A stretch of DNA of 64,000 nucleotides from JAOSJL01 sp963704035 (GCA_963704035.1 CAVPGR010000004.1:620001-684000); one strand, 5' to 3'; counted from the stretch's first letter, positions 45,705 through 55,752 are shown. Numbers and translations: made by a program. The notes: generated by a model from the letters alone, not told the origin.

Positions 45705-46010
45705 TCAGCCTCCGGGTGCAGTGGTCGTTGTGGTCCCCTGCGGGATGATGGCGTAGGCCTCCTCACCGGGGCGCACCAGGTTGAAGCGCTCCCGGGCGAG
45801 TCGTTCGATCTCCTCGTCACTGCGGAGACGCTCGGACTCGGCCTCGAGCTTCGCGGTCTGGTCCTGGAGCGCGGCCAGTTGTTCACGGGCATCGCTCTCC
45901 TCGCTGCGCTGGGCGAGCAGAGAACGGGTCGGGAACGCGAAGGCGAACAGGAACGCCACGACACCGAGTGTCAGCACCGCCAGCCTGGCGGGTCGTCCCC
46001 ACCGTTTCAT
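45705..46010 (-). CDS. ftsB: FtsB/DivIC-type septum formation initiator
   Basis: 101 aa. One N-terminal membrane helix (RLAVLTLGVVAFLFAFAFP, residues 9-27) is followed by a coiled coil (about 33-70) and the typical ERLARERFNLVRPGEEAY segment. FtsB links FtsL and FtsQ at the septum. It overlaps the repaired enolase stop by four bases (ATGA), which supports the enolase repair. Confidence 0.88.
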   Translation of the reverse strand: MKRWGRPARLAVLTLGVVAFLFAFAFPTRSLLAQRSEESDAREQLAALQDQTAKLEAESERLRSDEEIERLARERFNLVRPGEEAYAIIPQGTTTTTAPGG

Positions 46011-47306
46011 GCGTCGTTCCCCCGGGCGTGCGTGCCCGTGAAGGCCTGGGCGCCGCGGTACTCGGCCGCCTCACCGAGCTCCTCCTCGATGCGCAGCAAC
46101 TGGTTGTACTTCGCCACGCGGTCGCTGCCGCGCCGGAGCACCCGACTTCATCTGACCGCAGTTCGTCGCGACCGCCAGATCTGCGATGGTCGTGTCCTCG
46201 GTCTCGCCGCTGCGGTGCGACATCATCGACGAGTAGGAATGGCGCGTGGCCGTCTCCACGGTGTCGAGCGTCTCGGTGAGCGTGCCGATCTGGTTGACCT
46301 TGATCAGGATCGAGTTGGCCACGCCGGACTCGATACCCCGCTCGAGGCGTTCGACGTTCGTGACGAAGAGATCATCACCGACGAGCTGCACCCGGTTTCC
46401 GAGGCGCTCCGTCAGGATGCGCCATCCGTCCCAGTCGTCCTCGTCGAGTCCGTCCTCGATCGAGATGATCGGATGCCGGTCGCACAACCCCTCGAGGTAG
46501 TCGACGAATCCGGCGGCGTCGAGGTCACGACCTTCGCCGGCCAACCGATAGACGCCGTCGTCACAGAACTCGCTGGCCGCCACGTCGAGGGCCAGAGCGA
46601 TCTCGGCACCCGGCTCGTATCCGGCGGTCTCGATGGCCGCCGAGAGCAGGTCGAGGGCTTCTTCGTTGGAGGGCAGGTCGGGAGCGAAGCCTCCTTCGTC
46701 ACCCAACGACGTGGACAAGCCGCGGTCCTTCAGAAGCGCCGCCAGATGGTGGTAGGTCTCGGTTCCCCACCGCAACGCTTCGGAGAAGCTCACCGCGCCG
46801 ACGGGCACGAGCATGAACTCCTGGAGGTCGACGTTGCTGTCGGCGTGTGCTCCACCGTTGAGGACGTTCATGCAGGGCACAGGGAGAACGTGTGCGTCGG
46901 TGCCGCCGACGTAGCGGTACAGCGGCAGCCGACACTCGGCGGCCGCAGCCTTGGCCAGAGCGAGCGACACGCCGAGCAACGCGTTCGCACCGAGACGCGA
47001 CTTGCCGTCGGTGCCGTCGAGATCGACCAGTGCGACGTCGACAGCGCGCTGATCCAACGGGTCGATACCCACAAGGGCGTCCGCGATCTCACCCTCGACG
47101 TTGGCCACTGCGGTGTGTACTCCCTTGCCGCCGTAGCGCTCACCACCGTCGCGCAGCTCGACGGCCTCATGAGCGCCGGTGCTGGCACCGCTCGGCACCG
47201 CCGCGCGCCCGAGTGCCCCCGAATCGAGGGCGACGTCGACCTCGACGGTCGGATTCCCCCGGGAATCCAGGATCTCCCGTGCTCGAACGGTGGACACGGC
47301 GCTCAT
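46007..47306 (-). CDS. eno: Enolase, frameshifted near the 3' end
   Basis: Converts 2-phosphoglycerate to phosphoenolpyruvate. STVRAREILDSRGNPTVEVDV opens the protein. ALDVAAS, ISIEDGLDEDDWDGW and VGDDLFVTN provide the metal-binding acidic residues, and ILIKVNQIGTLTET the catalytic Lys. SYSSMMSHRSGETED is the signature loop. As read, the frame breaks after KSGAPAR near 46128-46134. Removing one G gives SDRVAKYNQLLRIEEELG and ends FTGTHARGNDA at 46007. Repaired length is 432 aa. Enolase is essential, so a sequencing error is far likelier than a null allele. Confidence 0.93.
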
Positions 47307-47406
47307 CCTCGGACATCCCTCCGATGCTGGTGTGGTCAGTGTGGTTGGTGTGAAGTTACCCCACCGGGTCCCACGGGAGGGGACACACCGCTGTTCCGAG
47401 GGAGAG

Positions 47407-48180
47407 TCAGCCGTCCTGGGCCCGGTGGGCACTTCTCCAGATGAGTCCCGGTGTCCACCGCCGTGCCCGGTGCAGCGCCTGGGTGCCGCGGCCCGGGAAG
47501 CAGAACAGGTCGTCGTTCTCGAGCGACCTTTCCACGGCCTCGATCACGATCTCGGGCCCGACGGGGCGCTGGTGGCGCAGCGACCGGTTCTCGGGCCCGA
47601 TGTCGCCGAGCATCGGCGTGTCGACGGTGGGGGGGCAGACGCAGCAGATCCGCAAGCCGGAGTCACGCTGTTCGTGGGCGAGAACCTCGGTGAACGCCAC
47701 GACCGCGTGTTTGCTCGCGCTGTAGGCGCTGATGCCGTGGGCGGGGATCCACCCGGCGAGCGATGCGAAGTTGACGACATCTCCGCGTCCGCGCTCCAGC
47801 ATTCCACGCAGAGTGGACTTCACGACGTTCACGGTGCCGCCATAGTTCACCGACATGACCATGTGGAACTCGTCGGTCGGCATGTCGACGACACTGCCGG
47901 TGCGCAGAATCCCTGCCGCGTTCACGACTCGGTCGACCGGACCGAGATCGGACTCGATGCGCTTCACCAACACGTCGACCGCTGCTCTGTCGGTCACATC
48001 GCACTCGTAGGCGTGAACGTCTTCGTTCTCCGCATCCAGCTTCGTCAGCCCGTCGGAGTCCCGATCGACGGCAGCCACCCGCGCGCCACCACGGGCGAGT
48101 CGACGGGCCGCCAGAGCGCCCATACCCCGGCCTGCTCCCGTGATCAGTGCGACATCACCGTGAAAGGCCACGGTCGGCAC
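47407..48180 (-). CDS. Short-chain dehydrogenase/reductase (SDR)
   Basis: 257 aa from the GTG at 48180. ALITGAGRGMG is the NAD(P) motif, VVNAAGIL the structural motif and AYSASKHAVVAF the catalytic Tyr/Lys. VDRDSDG suggests NAD preference. The start overlaps the mazG 3' end by 26 bp. The tail is Arg-rich. Its presence between mazG and eno is unusual compared with the mycobacterial order, so it is an insertion into a conserved block. Substrate unknown. Confidence 0.87.
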   Translation of the reverse strand: MPTVAFHGDVALITGAGRGMGALAARRLARGGARVAAVDRDSDGLTKLDAENEDVHAYECDVTDRAAVDVLVKRIESDLGPVDRVVNAAGILRTGSVVDMPTDEFHMVMSVNYGGTVNVVKSTLRGMLERGRGDVVNFASLAGWIPAHGISAYSASKHAVVAFTEVLAHEQRDSGLRICCVCPPTVDTPMLGDIGPENRSLRHQRPVGPEIVIEAVERSLENDDLFCFPGRGTQALHRARRWTPGLIWRSAHRAQDG

Positions 48181-49741
48181 TCCCCTCCTGCTCGGACAGT
48201 TCCCGATCGGACAGCTCCCGACCGGACAGCTCCCGACCGGACAGCTCCCGATCGGACAGCTCCCTCTCGGCATCGTTCCACAACGCCGTGACCGCAGGAG
48301 CGTCGAGCGTGGTGAGGTCGGTGCCGCCCTCCCGCGCCAGGTCTTCCATCGCGGCGAACCGGTCACGGAAACGGGCTGCCCAGCCCCGAAGCGACGACTC
48401 TGCGTCGACGCCGTTCGCACGCGCAGATACGACCGCGGCGGCGAGAAGCCGGCCCAACGCGTTCGACACCGCGTCGGGATCCGTCGCTTCCGTGAGATCG
48501 TCGAGGGCTCTGCGTGCCGTGAGCCCCATGACCGCCGGGTCAGAGACGTCGAGACCGACCGACGAAGCCTTGCGGAGGAGCTTGTGCGTGTAGAGGAGTG
48601 CCGGAAGTGACGCGTCGACACCTACCAGCAACGAGGCGGTTCCCCGTTCGTCACGCTTGATCTGCTCCCAGTTGCGCAACACGTCGCCGGGCCCGTCCAC
48701 CGCGACGTCGCCGAAGACGTGCGGATGACGTCGGACGAGCTTGGTGTGGATGCCGTCGATCACATCGGAGATGTCGAAGGCACCGGCCTCGGTGGCAAGC
48801 GTGGTGTGAAAGACGACCTGGCACAGGAGGTCGCCCAGTTCGTCGGCCAGCGCCGCGTACGCGACGGCGTCGACCTCGCCCTCGGGTGCGTCGGGGGGAA
48901 GAGCCTGCACGGCCTCCACCACCTCGTAGGCCTCCTCCAGGACGTAGCGGCCGAGAGAGCGGTGCGTCTGCTCGGCGTCCCACGGGCAGCCTCCGGGCCC
49001 ACGCAGTCGTGCCATCAGGGCGACGAACTCGGCCATCTGGGCAGCGACCGTCTGCTCCCCCGTGTCGACGAACACCGACGTGCGGGGGTCGGCCTCGACC
49101 ACCCGGTCGAGATCGACGAGCGCGACCTCGCTGACCGACTCGTCGGGGGACCCGAGCCGCTGGAGAACGGTGACGGGGGTGTTCGGCTCCAGGATCTCGA
49201 GCAGCGTGAGCTTGACCTCCGACAGCACCGACGTGCGGTCGCACTGCGCGATGAGCATCGGACCCGATGCCCCTGCCGCATCGGCCGAGAACCGATGGCC
49301 GTCGACGAGTCGGGCTCCGTTCTGAGGATCGACGCCGACGTGCGACCACGCGAGCTCGGCGAACGAGATGCCCGCCACGATCCGCAGGCGTTCGGGATCT
49401 TCGGCGAGGTCATCGGAGAGACGCTCCCGGATCAGGGCCACCGTGCGCTCGGCGACCGCGGGATTGCCCGGAACGGCGTACACGACCTCGCCGTCCCGTT
49501 CAGCCGTCTCCAAGACCTCATCGACGATCCCGGCGTAGGTCTCCGAGAGCGAGGCGGCGGTCTCGTAGTGGTGGTCGAGCGCCCTGAGCGCTATGCCCTC
49601 GGCGGTCAGATCCGCCACGGCGGGATGCGCTGCCGTTCTCGTGAGTGGCAGTGCGACGGACGCGAGGGCGTGTCGCGCCGCGGGCGTCACGAGGTCGCCG
49701 CCGGCGGGTCCCAGCCCGACGACGGTGACCCGTCCGGTCAC
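48155..49741 (-). CDS. mazG: MazG with N-terminal tetrapyrrole-methylase-like domain (YabN type)
   Basis: 528 aa. Residues 1-210 form an S-AdoMet methylase-like domain (VTVVGLGPAGGDLVTPAA, VVYAVPGNPAVAERTV). Residues 240-480 form MazG pyrophosphohydrolase (RLRGPGGCPWDAEQTHRSLGRYVLEEAYEVVEAVQAL, ADELGDLLCQVVFH), with the acidic metal-binding helices present. It hydrolyses abnormal NTPs to NMP and PPi. The C-terminal 35 residues include five near-identical ELSDR/ELSGR units from a 15-bp repeat (48196-48266), probably disordered. It overlaps the foldase gene stop by four bases. Confidence 0.92.
   Translation of the reverse strand: MTGRVTVVGLGPAGGDLVTPAARHALASVALPLTRTAAHPAVADLTAEGIALRALDHHYETAASLSETYAGIVDEVLETAERDGEVVYAVPGNPAVAERTVALIRERLSDDLAEDPERLRIVAGISFAELAWSHVGVDPQNGARLVDGHRFSADAAGASGPMLIAQCDRTSVLSEVKLTLLEILEPNTPVTVLQRLGSPDESVSEVALVDLDRVVEADPRTSVFVDTGEQTVAAQMAEFVALMARLRGPGGCPWDAEQTHRSLGRYVLEEAYEVVEAVQALPPDAPEGEVDAVAYAALADELGDLLCQVVFHTTLATEAGAFDISDVIDGIHTKLVRRHPHVFGDVAVDGPGDVLRNWEQIKRDERGTASLLVGVDASLPALLYTHKLLRKASSVGLDVSDPAVMGLTARRALDDLTEATDPDAVSNALGRLLAAAVVSARANGVDAESSLRGWAARFRDRFAAMEDLAREGGTDLTTLDAPAVTALWNDAERELSDRELSGRELSGRELSDRELSEQEGSADRGLSR
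48196..48266. repeat. 15-bp in-frame tandem repeat at mazG 3' end
   Basis: About five units of GCTCCCGATCGGACA type encode ELSDR/ELSGR near the MazG C-terminus. The second half of the array lies within 60 bases of the stop. The unit length is a multiple of three, so copy-number change would not break the frame. Confidence 0.75.
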
Positions 49742-50853
49742 TGCGACGGTGGTGGTGTGGTCGGCTGTTCTTCGACCGTCACATCCGGAGCCGGCTGGCT
49801 GCTGTCAGGCGGAACCTGGCTGGGGTCGGAAGGTGTCTGCGGGGCGTTCGGGTCGGCGGGAAGTTCCTGTGGCGTCGAGGACTCCGGTGGCTCGACACGC
49901 GCACCACTCTCGTCGACGACCCAGGTGCCGTAGCTCGGGTCGACCGTGACCTCGGCTTCTTTGAGCATGTTCTGGAACTCGGTGGGGTCGAGGGTGTTCA
50001 GCGCCGCGTTGACGATGTTCTCGCGCTCGTCGAGGCTGTACTCGGCGAAGGGCATGGCTTCACGTGATGTGACCTCGAGCACGTGGAAGCCGAACTCCGT
50101 CTCCACGACATCGGAGATCTCACCCTCGGGAAGCGTGAAGAGCACGTCGTCGAACTCGGGGACCGTGGCACCCTTCGGCAGACATCCCAGGTCACCACCC
50201 TCCTGGGCGGAGCCGGGATCGTCGGAGTGCTCGGCCGCCACCGTGGCGAAGTCGGCCCCGTCGGCCAGATCCGCCCGGACCTCCTCCGCTTCGGCCTTGG
50301 CAGCTTCGGCGTCGGGCTCCTCACCGGTTGTCGGGTCGGGCTGCGTGCTGATGAGCACGTGACGTCCACACGACAACTCGAGATCTTCGTCGGCCTTCGG
50401 GGCGACGAGTGCCACGAGGCCCTTGATCTGGTCGGTCGTCGCCTCGCGGAACACCTCGGGATACTCGTCGTAGGAAGCGAGGTTGGCCTGCCCGGTGGCC
50501 GGGTCGGGAGCGGAGAACTGGCGGGCGGCGAGACGCTCGGCCACTTCGGTGAGGCTCTCATCGATCTCGACGCCCTTGTCCTCGGCTGCCTGGATCAGCA
50601 CCTCCGACTGGATGAGCTGCGTGAGCCAGAGTGCGGTGAACTGGGCTTCGGCGCTTTCCTCCTCATCTCCCGAGAGACCGAAGATCTGTTGGAGGCTCTC
50701 GTCGCCCTTGATGGCCTCGAGCTGGTCCTCCACGTCGCTGCGGGGGATGTCGACGCCGTTCACGGTGGCGGCTGCGGCGCTTCCATCGCCGCAGCCGACC
50801 GCCACGAGAGCGAGCGCGACGAGACCGACCAAGAGGACACGAGGGGGTTTCAT
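49738..50853 (-). CDS. SurA/PrsA-like peptidyl-prolyl isomerase lipoprotein
   Basis: 371 aa. A signal peptide with lipobox (LVAVGC, Cys near residue 21) is followed by a SurA-N-like helical region (ATVNGVDIPRSDVEDQLEAI, about 29-150) and a parvulin rotamase domain (CGRHVLISTQ, ATVAAEHSDDPGSAQEGGDLGCLPKG, GFHVLEV, about 165-275). The tail is Pro/Ser-rich. It folds exported proteins at the outer face of the membrane. It occupies the position of lipoprotein lpqU in the mycobacterial order. Confidence 0.88.
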   Translation of the reverse strand: MKPPRVLLVGLVALALVAVGCGDGSAAAATVNGVDIPRSDVEDQLEAIKGDESLQQIFGLSGDEEESAEAQFTALWLTQLIQSEVLIQAAEDKGVEIDESLTEVAERLAARQFSAPDPATGQANLASYDEYPEVFREATTDQIKGLVALVAPKADEDLELSCGRHVLISTQPDPTTGEEPDAEAAKAEAEEVRADLADGADFATVAAEHSDDPGSAQEGGDLGCLPKGATVPEFDDVLFTLPEGEISDVVETEFGFHVLEVTSREAMPFAEYSLDERENIVNAALNTLDPTEFQNMLKEAEVTVDPSYGTWVVDESGARVEPPESSTPQELPADPNAPQTPSDPSQVPPDSSQPAPDVTVEEQPTTPPPSQ

Positions 50854-50873
50854 CCGGAGGAGCGTACCGGCGC

Positions 50874-53800
50874 TCAAGGCGCCGGTACCAGTCGCCCCAG
50901 CACGTCGAGAACGGCCGCGGGTGCCGGAACGCCTTCGGGCAGGCGTGCCGCGAGCTCGGAGGGTCCCTTGACCACCCCGTCGCGCAGACGTGCCTCGAGC
51001 CGCGCCTTCAACGACTCGGTGACCGCCATACCGCTGATGCGCACCGTCTGGCGAGTCACGGCGACCTCGGTGACACCGAGCTCCATACACGCCACCCGTA
51101 GCGCGGCGACGTCGAGGAGGGCGTCGGCGGGCGTCGGCGGCGTGCCGTAGCGGTCTATCCATTCCGAACGGACGTCGTCCAGTTCGTCGGTCGTACTCAC
51201 ACGAGCGAGTCGCCGGTACGCCTCGACACGCAGGTCGTCACGCTCCACGTACTCCTCGGGCAGGAAGGCGTCGACGGGTAGGTCGAGCGACACCTCGGGC
51301 GGCTTTTCCTTCACGCGGCCGGTGAGCTCGGCAACGGCCTCGGTGACCATCTCGCAGTAGAGGTCGAAACCGACGGCGGCGACGTGGCCCGACTGCTCCG
51401 CGCCGAGCATGTTGCCCGCCCCGCGAATCTCGAGGTCGCGCCGGGCGATCTTGAAGCCCGATCCGAGGTCGGTGAACTCTCCGATCGTCTTCAGACGTTC
51501 GTAGGCCTCCTCCGAGAGTCGCTGATCGGGTGGGTGCAGAAGATACGCGTACGCACGCCTGCCTCGGCGTCCGATCCGGCCGCGCAACTGGTAGAGCTGC
51601 GCCAGGCCGAGCCGGTCGGCACGGTCGACCACCATCGTGTTGACGCCGGGGATGTCGAGGCCGCTCTCCACGATCGTGGTGCACACGAGAACGTCGAAGC
51701 GCTTGTCCCAGAAGTCCATGACCACCTGTTCGAGGGCCGCCTCGGGCATCTGACCGTGTGCCACTGCGACGCTCGCCTCGGGTACGAGGTGGCGAACGAC
51801 CTCCGCGGCGTGGTCGATGGACTGCACGCGGTTGTGCACGTAGAAGACCTGGCCCTCCCGGAGCAGTTCACGTCGGATCGCCTCCGACACCGCCGCGTCG
51901 TCCTGCTCCCCCACATAGGTGAGGATCGGCTGGCGGTCCTCGGGAGGCGTGTTGATGAGCGACAGGTCGCGGATCCCCGTGAGCGACAGCTCGAGCGTGC
52001 GCGGAATGGGCGTGGCGGAGAGCGTGAGCGCGTCGACGTCGGCGCGCAACGCCTTGATGCGCTCCTTGTGCTGGACCCCGAAGCGCTGCTCCTCGTCGAC
52101 GATGAGCAGGCCTAGGTCCTTGAAGTGCACGTCGGCCGAGAGCAGCCGGTGCGTACCGATGACGAGGTCGACGTCACCCGACTCCACACCGACGAGGACC
52201 TCACGGGCCTCCTTGTCGGTGAGGAACCGCGAGAGCACCTCCACGCGCACGGGGTAGTTGGCGTAGCGCTCCCGGAAGGTCTGGCCGTGCTGGGTCGCCA
52301 ACAGCGTCGTGGGCGCCAGGAGGGCCACCTGCCTGCCGTCCTGCACGGCCTTGAAGGCGGCCCGCACGGCGATCTCGGTCTTCCCGTAGCCCACGTCACC
52401 GCACACGAGACGGTCCATGGGTGTCGTGGCCTCCATGTCGGCCTTGACCTCTTCGATGGCCCGGTGCTGGTCGGGGGTGACCTGGAAACCGAAGGACTCC
52501 TCCATCTCGTGCTGCCACGGCGTGTCGGAGCTGAAGGCGTGACCCTCGGCGACGGCGCGACGGCGATAGAGCGCCACCAGCTCCTCGGCGATGTCCTGGA
52601 CGGCCGCCCGTGCACGGGCACGCGACTTCTCCCAGTCGCTTCCGCCGAGACGCTGGAGCGACGGACTGTCGCCACCGGTGTACGGCCGCACGATGCCGAC
52701 CTGGTCGGTGGGCACGTAGAGCCGGTCGGCGCCGCGGTATTCGAGGAGCAGGTAGTCGCGTTCGACGCCGCCGATGTCGCGGGTCGTCATCCCCGCGTAG
52801 CGACCGACCCCGTGCTGCACGTGGACGACGAAATCACCCGGCTCGAGTCCCTCGTAGCCGTCGGTGCTGCGCCCGGCACCGCGGCGCGAGCGTCGACGGG
52901 GGCGACGGCGGCCACCGAGGTCGGACTCGGCGATCACCACGACGCTCACCGAAGGGATCACGGCGCCGTGTTCGAGGGGTGCGGGCACGACGCCCGCCGA
53001 GCCGGGCCCGATATCTGCGGCGTCGGCGAGCACGGGAGCGTCGACGCCGTCGTCGCCGAGAACGGTGGAGAGCCGCTCGGCCGACGCTGCGCCGTCGGCG
53101 GCGAGGACCACGCGGTTCCCGTCGGCACAGAGGCTACGCACCCGTTGCGCGAGCGTCTCGGCAGATCCGGCCACCGGGTCGAACGACGTCGCAGGCAGGT
53201 GTGGAGTGGAGGGAGAGTCGGGCGACGCCGGAAGCGCCACGACGCGGGCGTCGGTGTGCGCGAGCAGGCGGTCGAACGGCAGCGAGAGCCGCGGGAAGCC
53301 GTCACTACCGGCAGCGCCCCACGTACCCGACAGGGAGTCGGCAAGGGCCGCCTCGTCGTCGAGCAACTCCAGAGCACGGTCGCGCATACGGGTCGGCTCC
53401 ACGAGCAGGACGACGCCCGATGCGGGGAACAGGTCGGTGAGGAGGTGCTCGTCGGCAGTGAGCCACGGCAGCCACGACTCCATCCCGTCGAACACCTCCG
53501 CGGCGGCGATCCGTTCCCACTGCTTCTCGCCCCACGGTTCGGTCTCGACGAGGCTCCGCGCCCGCTCGCAGACCTCGGGGGTGGGCAGCAGCTCACGGGC
53601 ACCGAACACTGCCGTGCCCTCGACGTCGTGGGTGGCGCGCTGGTCGGCCACCGAGAACGCCTGGAGGCGGTCGACCTCGTCGCCCCAGAGATCGAGGCGG
53701 ATCGGGTGATCGGAGGTCGACGGGTAGATGTCGACGATCGAGCCGCGTACGGCCACCTCACCCCGGGCCTCCACCTGGTACTCGCGGCGGTAGCCGGCCG

Positions 53801-54272
53801 ACACGAGCGTCTCGAGCAGTTGATCGCGGTCGAGCTCCGCGCCGGTACGGACGATCACCGGCTCGATGTCCTCCACGTGCGGGCCGAGGCGCTGCACCAG
53901 CGCACGCACGGGCGCCACGATGACGCCGGGAGTGGAACGGCCGCCGGTACGGAGCCGCCACATGACCCGGAGGCGTCGGCCCATGGTCTCCACCGATGGC
54001 GACACGCGTTCGAAGGGCAGCGTCTCCCACGCCGGGTAGAGCTCGACGGTTTCGGACCCGAGAAGCTGGGATAGATCGTTGGCCAGGCGCTCCGCGTCGA
54101 TCACGGTGGGCGTGGCGACCAGTACGGGACGCTCGGCGCGGGAGCGAAGCGCGGCGACGGCCAAGGCACGGGCCGCCTCGGGGACGGCGACCGCGTCGGC
54201 ACGCCCGCCGAGGAGGGCGTCGATCGCCGGACTGTCGGCGAGGACGCCGACGAGTGAGCCGAGTGGCGTCAC
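50874..54272 (-). CDS. mfd: Transcription-repair coupling factor
   Basis: 1132 aa, GTG start. UvrB-homology modules fill the first 350 residues, an RNA-polymerase-interacting domain follows (YEGLEPGDFVVHVQHGVGRYAGM), then the helicase core with Walker A VCGDVGYGKTEIAVRAAFKA, DEEQ box LLIVDEEQRFGV, and motif VI QLRGRIGRRGRRAYAYL. The C-terminal TRCF domain ends the protein. It displaces stalled RNA polymerase at lesions and recruits UvrA. It is followed by the foldase gene after 20 bp and preceded by pth after 16 bp. Confidence 0.96.
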   Translation of the reverse strand: MTPLGSLVGVLADSPAIDALLGGRADAVAVPEAARALAVAALRSRAERPVLVATPTVIDAERLANDLSQLLGSETVELYPAWETLPFERVSPSVETMGRRLRVMWRLRTGGRSTPGVIVAPVRALVQRLGPHVEDIEPVIVRTGAELDRDQLLETLVSAGYRREYQVEARGEVAVRGSIVDIYPSTSDHPIRLDLWGDEVDRLQAFSVADQRATHDVEGTAVFGARELLPTPEVCERARSLVETEPWGEKQWERIAAAEVFDGMESWLPWLTADEHLLTDLFPASGVVLLVEPTRMRDRALELLDDEAALADSLSGTWGAAGSDGFPRLSLPFDRLLAHTDARVVALPASPDSPSTPHLPATSFDPVAGSAETLAQRVRSLCADGNRVVLAADGAASAERLSTVLGDDGVDAPVLADAADIGPGSAGVVPAPLEHGAVIPSVSVVVIAESDLGGRRRPRRRSRRGAGRSTDGYEGLEPGDFVVHVQHGVGRYAGMTTRDIGGVERDYLLLEYRGADRLYVPTDQVGIVRPYTGGDSPSLQRLGGSDWEKSRARARAAVQDIAEELVALYRRRAVAEGHAFSSDTPWQHEMEESFGFQVTPDQHRAIEEVKADMEATTPMDRLVCGDVGYGKTEIAVRAAFKAVQDGRQVALLAPTTLLATQHGQTFRERYANYPVRVEVLSRFLTDKEAREVLVGVESGDVDLVIGTHRLLSADVHFKDLGLLIVDEEQRFGVQHKERIKALRADVDALTLSATPIPRTLELSLTGIRDLSLINTPPEDRQPILTYVGEQDDAAVSEAIRRELLREGQVFYVHNRVQSIDHAAEVVRHLVPEASVAVAHGQMPEAALEQVVMDFWDKRFDVLVCTTIVESGLDIPGVNTMVVDRADRLGLAQLYQLRGRIGRRGRRAYAYLLHPPDQRLSEEAYERLKTIGEFTDLGSGFKIARRDLEIRGAGNMLGAEQSGHVAAVGFDLYCEMVTEAVAELTGRVKEKPPEVSLDLPVDAFLPEEYVERDDLRVEAYRRLARVSTTDELDDVRSEWIDRYGTPPTPADALLDVAALRVACMELGVTEVAVTRQTVRISGMAVTESLKARLEARLRDGVVKGPSELAARLPEGVPAPAAVLDVLGRLVPAP

Positions 54273-54288
54273 GGGTGGGCCAACCAGA

Positions 54289-54903
54289 TCACGAAGAATC
54301 GACGTTGAAGCGCGTCATGGCCGCGTCGACGCCGTCCGCCACGATGCACTCCACCGCGTCGGCGGCGCGCTCGATCGTGATGTCGACCTCCTTGCGCTCC
54401 GACTTGGAGAAACGACGCAGCACGTGGTCGGCCCCCTGCCGTGCGTCGGGGGGCTTGCCCACTCCGATGCGCACACGAAGAAACTCGTCGGTCCCGAGGT
54501 GCGACATGATGGAGCGCAGGCCGTTGTGCCCGGCCAGGCCGCCTCCCGCCTTCACCCGCAGCGTCGCCACGGGCAGGTCGAGCTCGTCCTGGACAACGAC
54601 GATGTTCCCGGGGGTGGTGCCGTAGCGGTGGACGAGCTTGCCCACGGCGATGCCCGACTCGTTCATGTACGTGTTCGGGATAGCCAGTGCCACGAGCGGG
54701 CCGTCGAAACGTACATCGTCGGCGCGGGCCTGCTGCTTGCGGTCGCGCAGTCGTGCGCCGTGGCGCTGCGCGAGGAGTTCGACGACCTCTGCCCCGACGT
54801 TGTGACGGGTCTCTGCGTACTCGGCGCCGGGGTTGCCCAAGCCGACCACGAGGTAGTCGGCCGGCGTTCCGGTGCGCTCACCACCCGGAGGGCGGCGCGC
54901 CAC
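54289..54903 (-). CDS. pth: Peptidyl-tRNA hydrolase
   Basis: 204 aa. LVVGLGNPGAEYAETRHNVG carries the catalytic His and Asn, PNTYMNESG the tRNA-binding Asn, VVVQDELDLP the catalytic Asp, and GGGLAGHNGLRSI the conserved loop. It recycles peptidyl-tRNA released from ribosomes. It starts 4 bp after rplY and is followed by mfd, as expected for the block. Confidence 0.95.
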   Translation of the reverse strand: MARRPPGGERTGTPADYLVVGLGNPGAEYAETRHNVGAEVVELLAQRHGARLRDRKQQARADDVRFDGPLVALAIPNTYMNESGIAVGKLVHRYGTTPGNIVVVQDELDLPVATLRVKAGGGLAGHNGLRSIMSHLGTDEFLRVRIGVGKPPDARQGADHVLRRFSKSERKEVDITIERAADAVECIVADGVDAAMTRFNVDSS

Positions 54904-54907
54904 GGCG

Positions 54908-55597
54908 TCAGTCTCCGGCGTCGTCGGACTCGGCGTCGGACGCCTCGGTGGGCTCCTCGCCCTCGCCCTCTTCGCCCTCGAGCTCCTCGCCCTCTTCGCC
55001 CTCGAGCTCCTCGCCCTCTTCGGGCTCGGGCTCCTCGACCACCCGGGGGATGATGACCTGCACCAGCAGTTCGTCGTCCTCGTACTCGGCCGTCACTCCG
55101 GACGGCAGCGCGATGTCGATGAAGCGGAGCTGGTCGTTCAGCTCGAGACCGGACACGTCGATCTCGATCTCGTTGGGGATGTCGGCGGGCTTGGCCGAGA
55201 TCGTGAGGTTGAAGAGAAGCTGCTCGACGATGCCGCCCTCCTTGGTGCCCGGTGCCTCGCCCACCACGTGGACGGGGATCTCGGCCTCGACGGCCACGTC
55301 ACGGCGGATGCGCACGAAGTCGACGTGCACGAGATCGCCGCGCACGGGATCGCGCTGGATCTGACGTGCGAGGGTGAGCTGTTCCTCCTCGCCATCGACG
55401 GCCAGCGTGATCAGCGTATTGGCGCCACTGTCGCCCGAGAGGATGTGGCCGAGCTCGCGGGCGGGAACCGTCACGACGAGGGAGTCCTCGTCGAGGCCGT
55501 ACACGACAGCGGGCAGGAGACCCTCCCGGCGGAGGCGACCCGACGGGCGGGATCCGCGTTGTGTGCGCTTCTCGGCGGTGAGCGTGACGTCGGGCAT
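54908..55597 (-). CDS. rplY: Large ribosomal subunit protein bL25 (Ctc form)
   Basis: 229 aa. The N-terminal 5S-rRNA-binding L25 domain (LTAEKRTQRGSRPSGRLRREGLLPAVVYG) is followed by the TL5/Ctc beta domain. The last 45 residues are an acidic tail with repeated EELEGEEG, longer than usual. It binds 5S rRNA in the large subunit. It follows prs after 333 bp, an unusually large gap for this operon that is filled by repeats and hairpins. Confidence 0.93.
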   Translation of the reverse strand: MPDVTLTAEKRTQRGSRPSGRLRREGLLPAVVYGLDEDSLVVTVPARELGHILSGDSGANTLITLAVDGEEEQLTLARQIQRDPVRGDLVHVDFVRIRRDVAVEAEIPVHVVGEAPGTKEGGIVEQLLFNLTISAKPADIPNEIEIDVSGLELNDQLRFIDIALPSGVTAEYEDDELLVQVIIPRVVEEPEPEEGEELEGEEGEELEGEEGEGEEPTEASDAESDDAGD

Positions 55598-55705
55598 GGT
55601 GAAGAGTTCCTACAGCGTGTCGGGCGTGGAGGCGGCATCCGGAGGAGCGCCGCGGGAGCCTCCCATTGTGCCCGCCCCGGCACCCCGACTCCAAGCCGGA
55701 CGGGT

Positions 55706-55752
55706 TTGATGCGTCCCTGGCGCGCGCTATTCGAGCCTCAGGGACGCATCAA
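55706..55752. terminator. 14-bp perfect inverted repeat upstream of rplY
   Basis: TTGATGCGTCCCTG (55706-55719) and CAGGGACGCATCAA (55739-55752) form a perfect 14-bp stem with a 19-base loop. It lies within the 333-bp prs-rplY gap, on the rplY leader side. It may be a terminator or attenuator for the upstream transcript or an autoregulatory leader of the ribosomal protein. No T-run follows on the minus strand. Confidence 0.5.
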
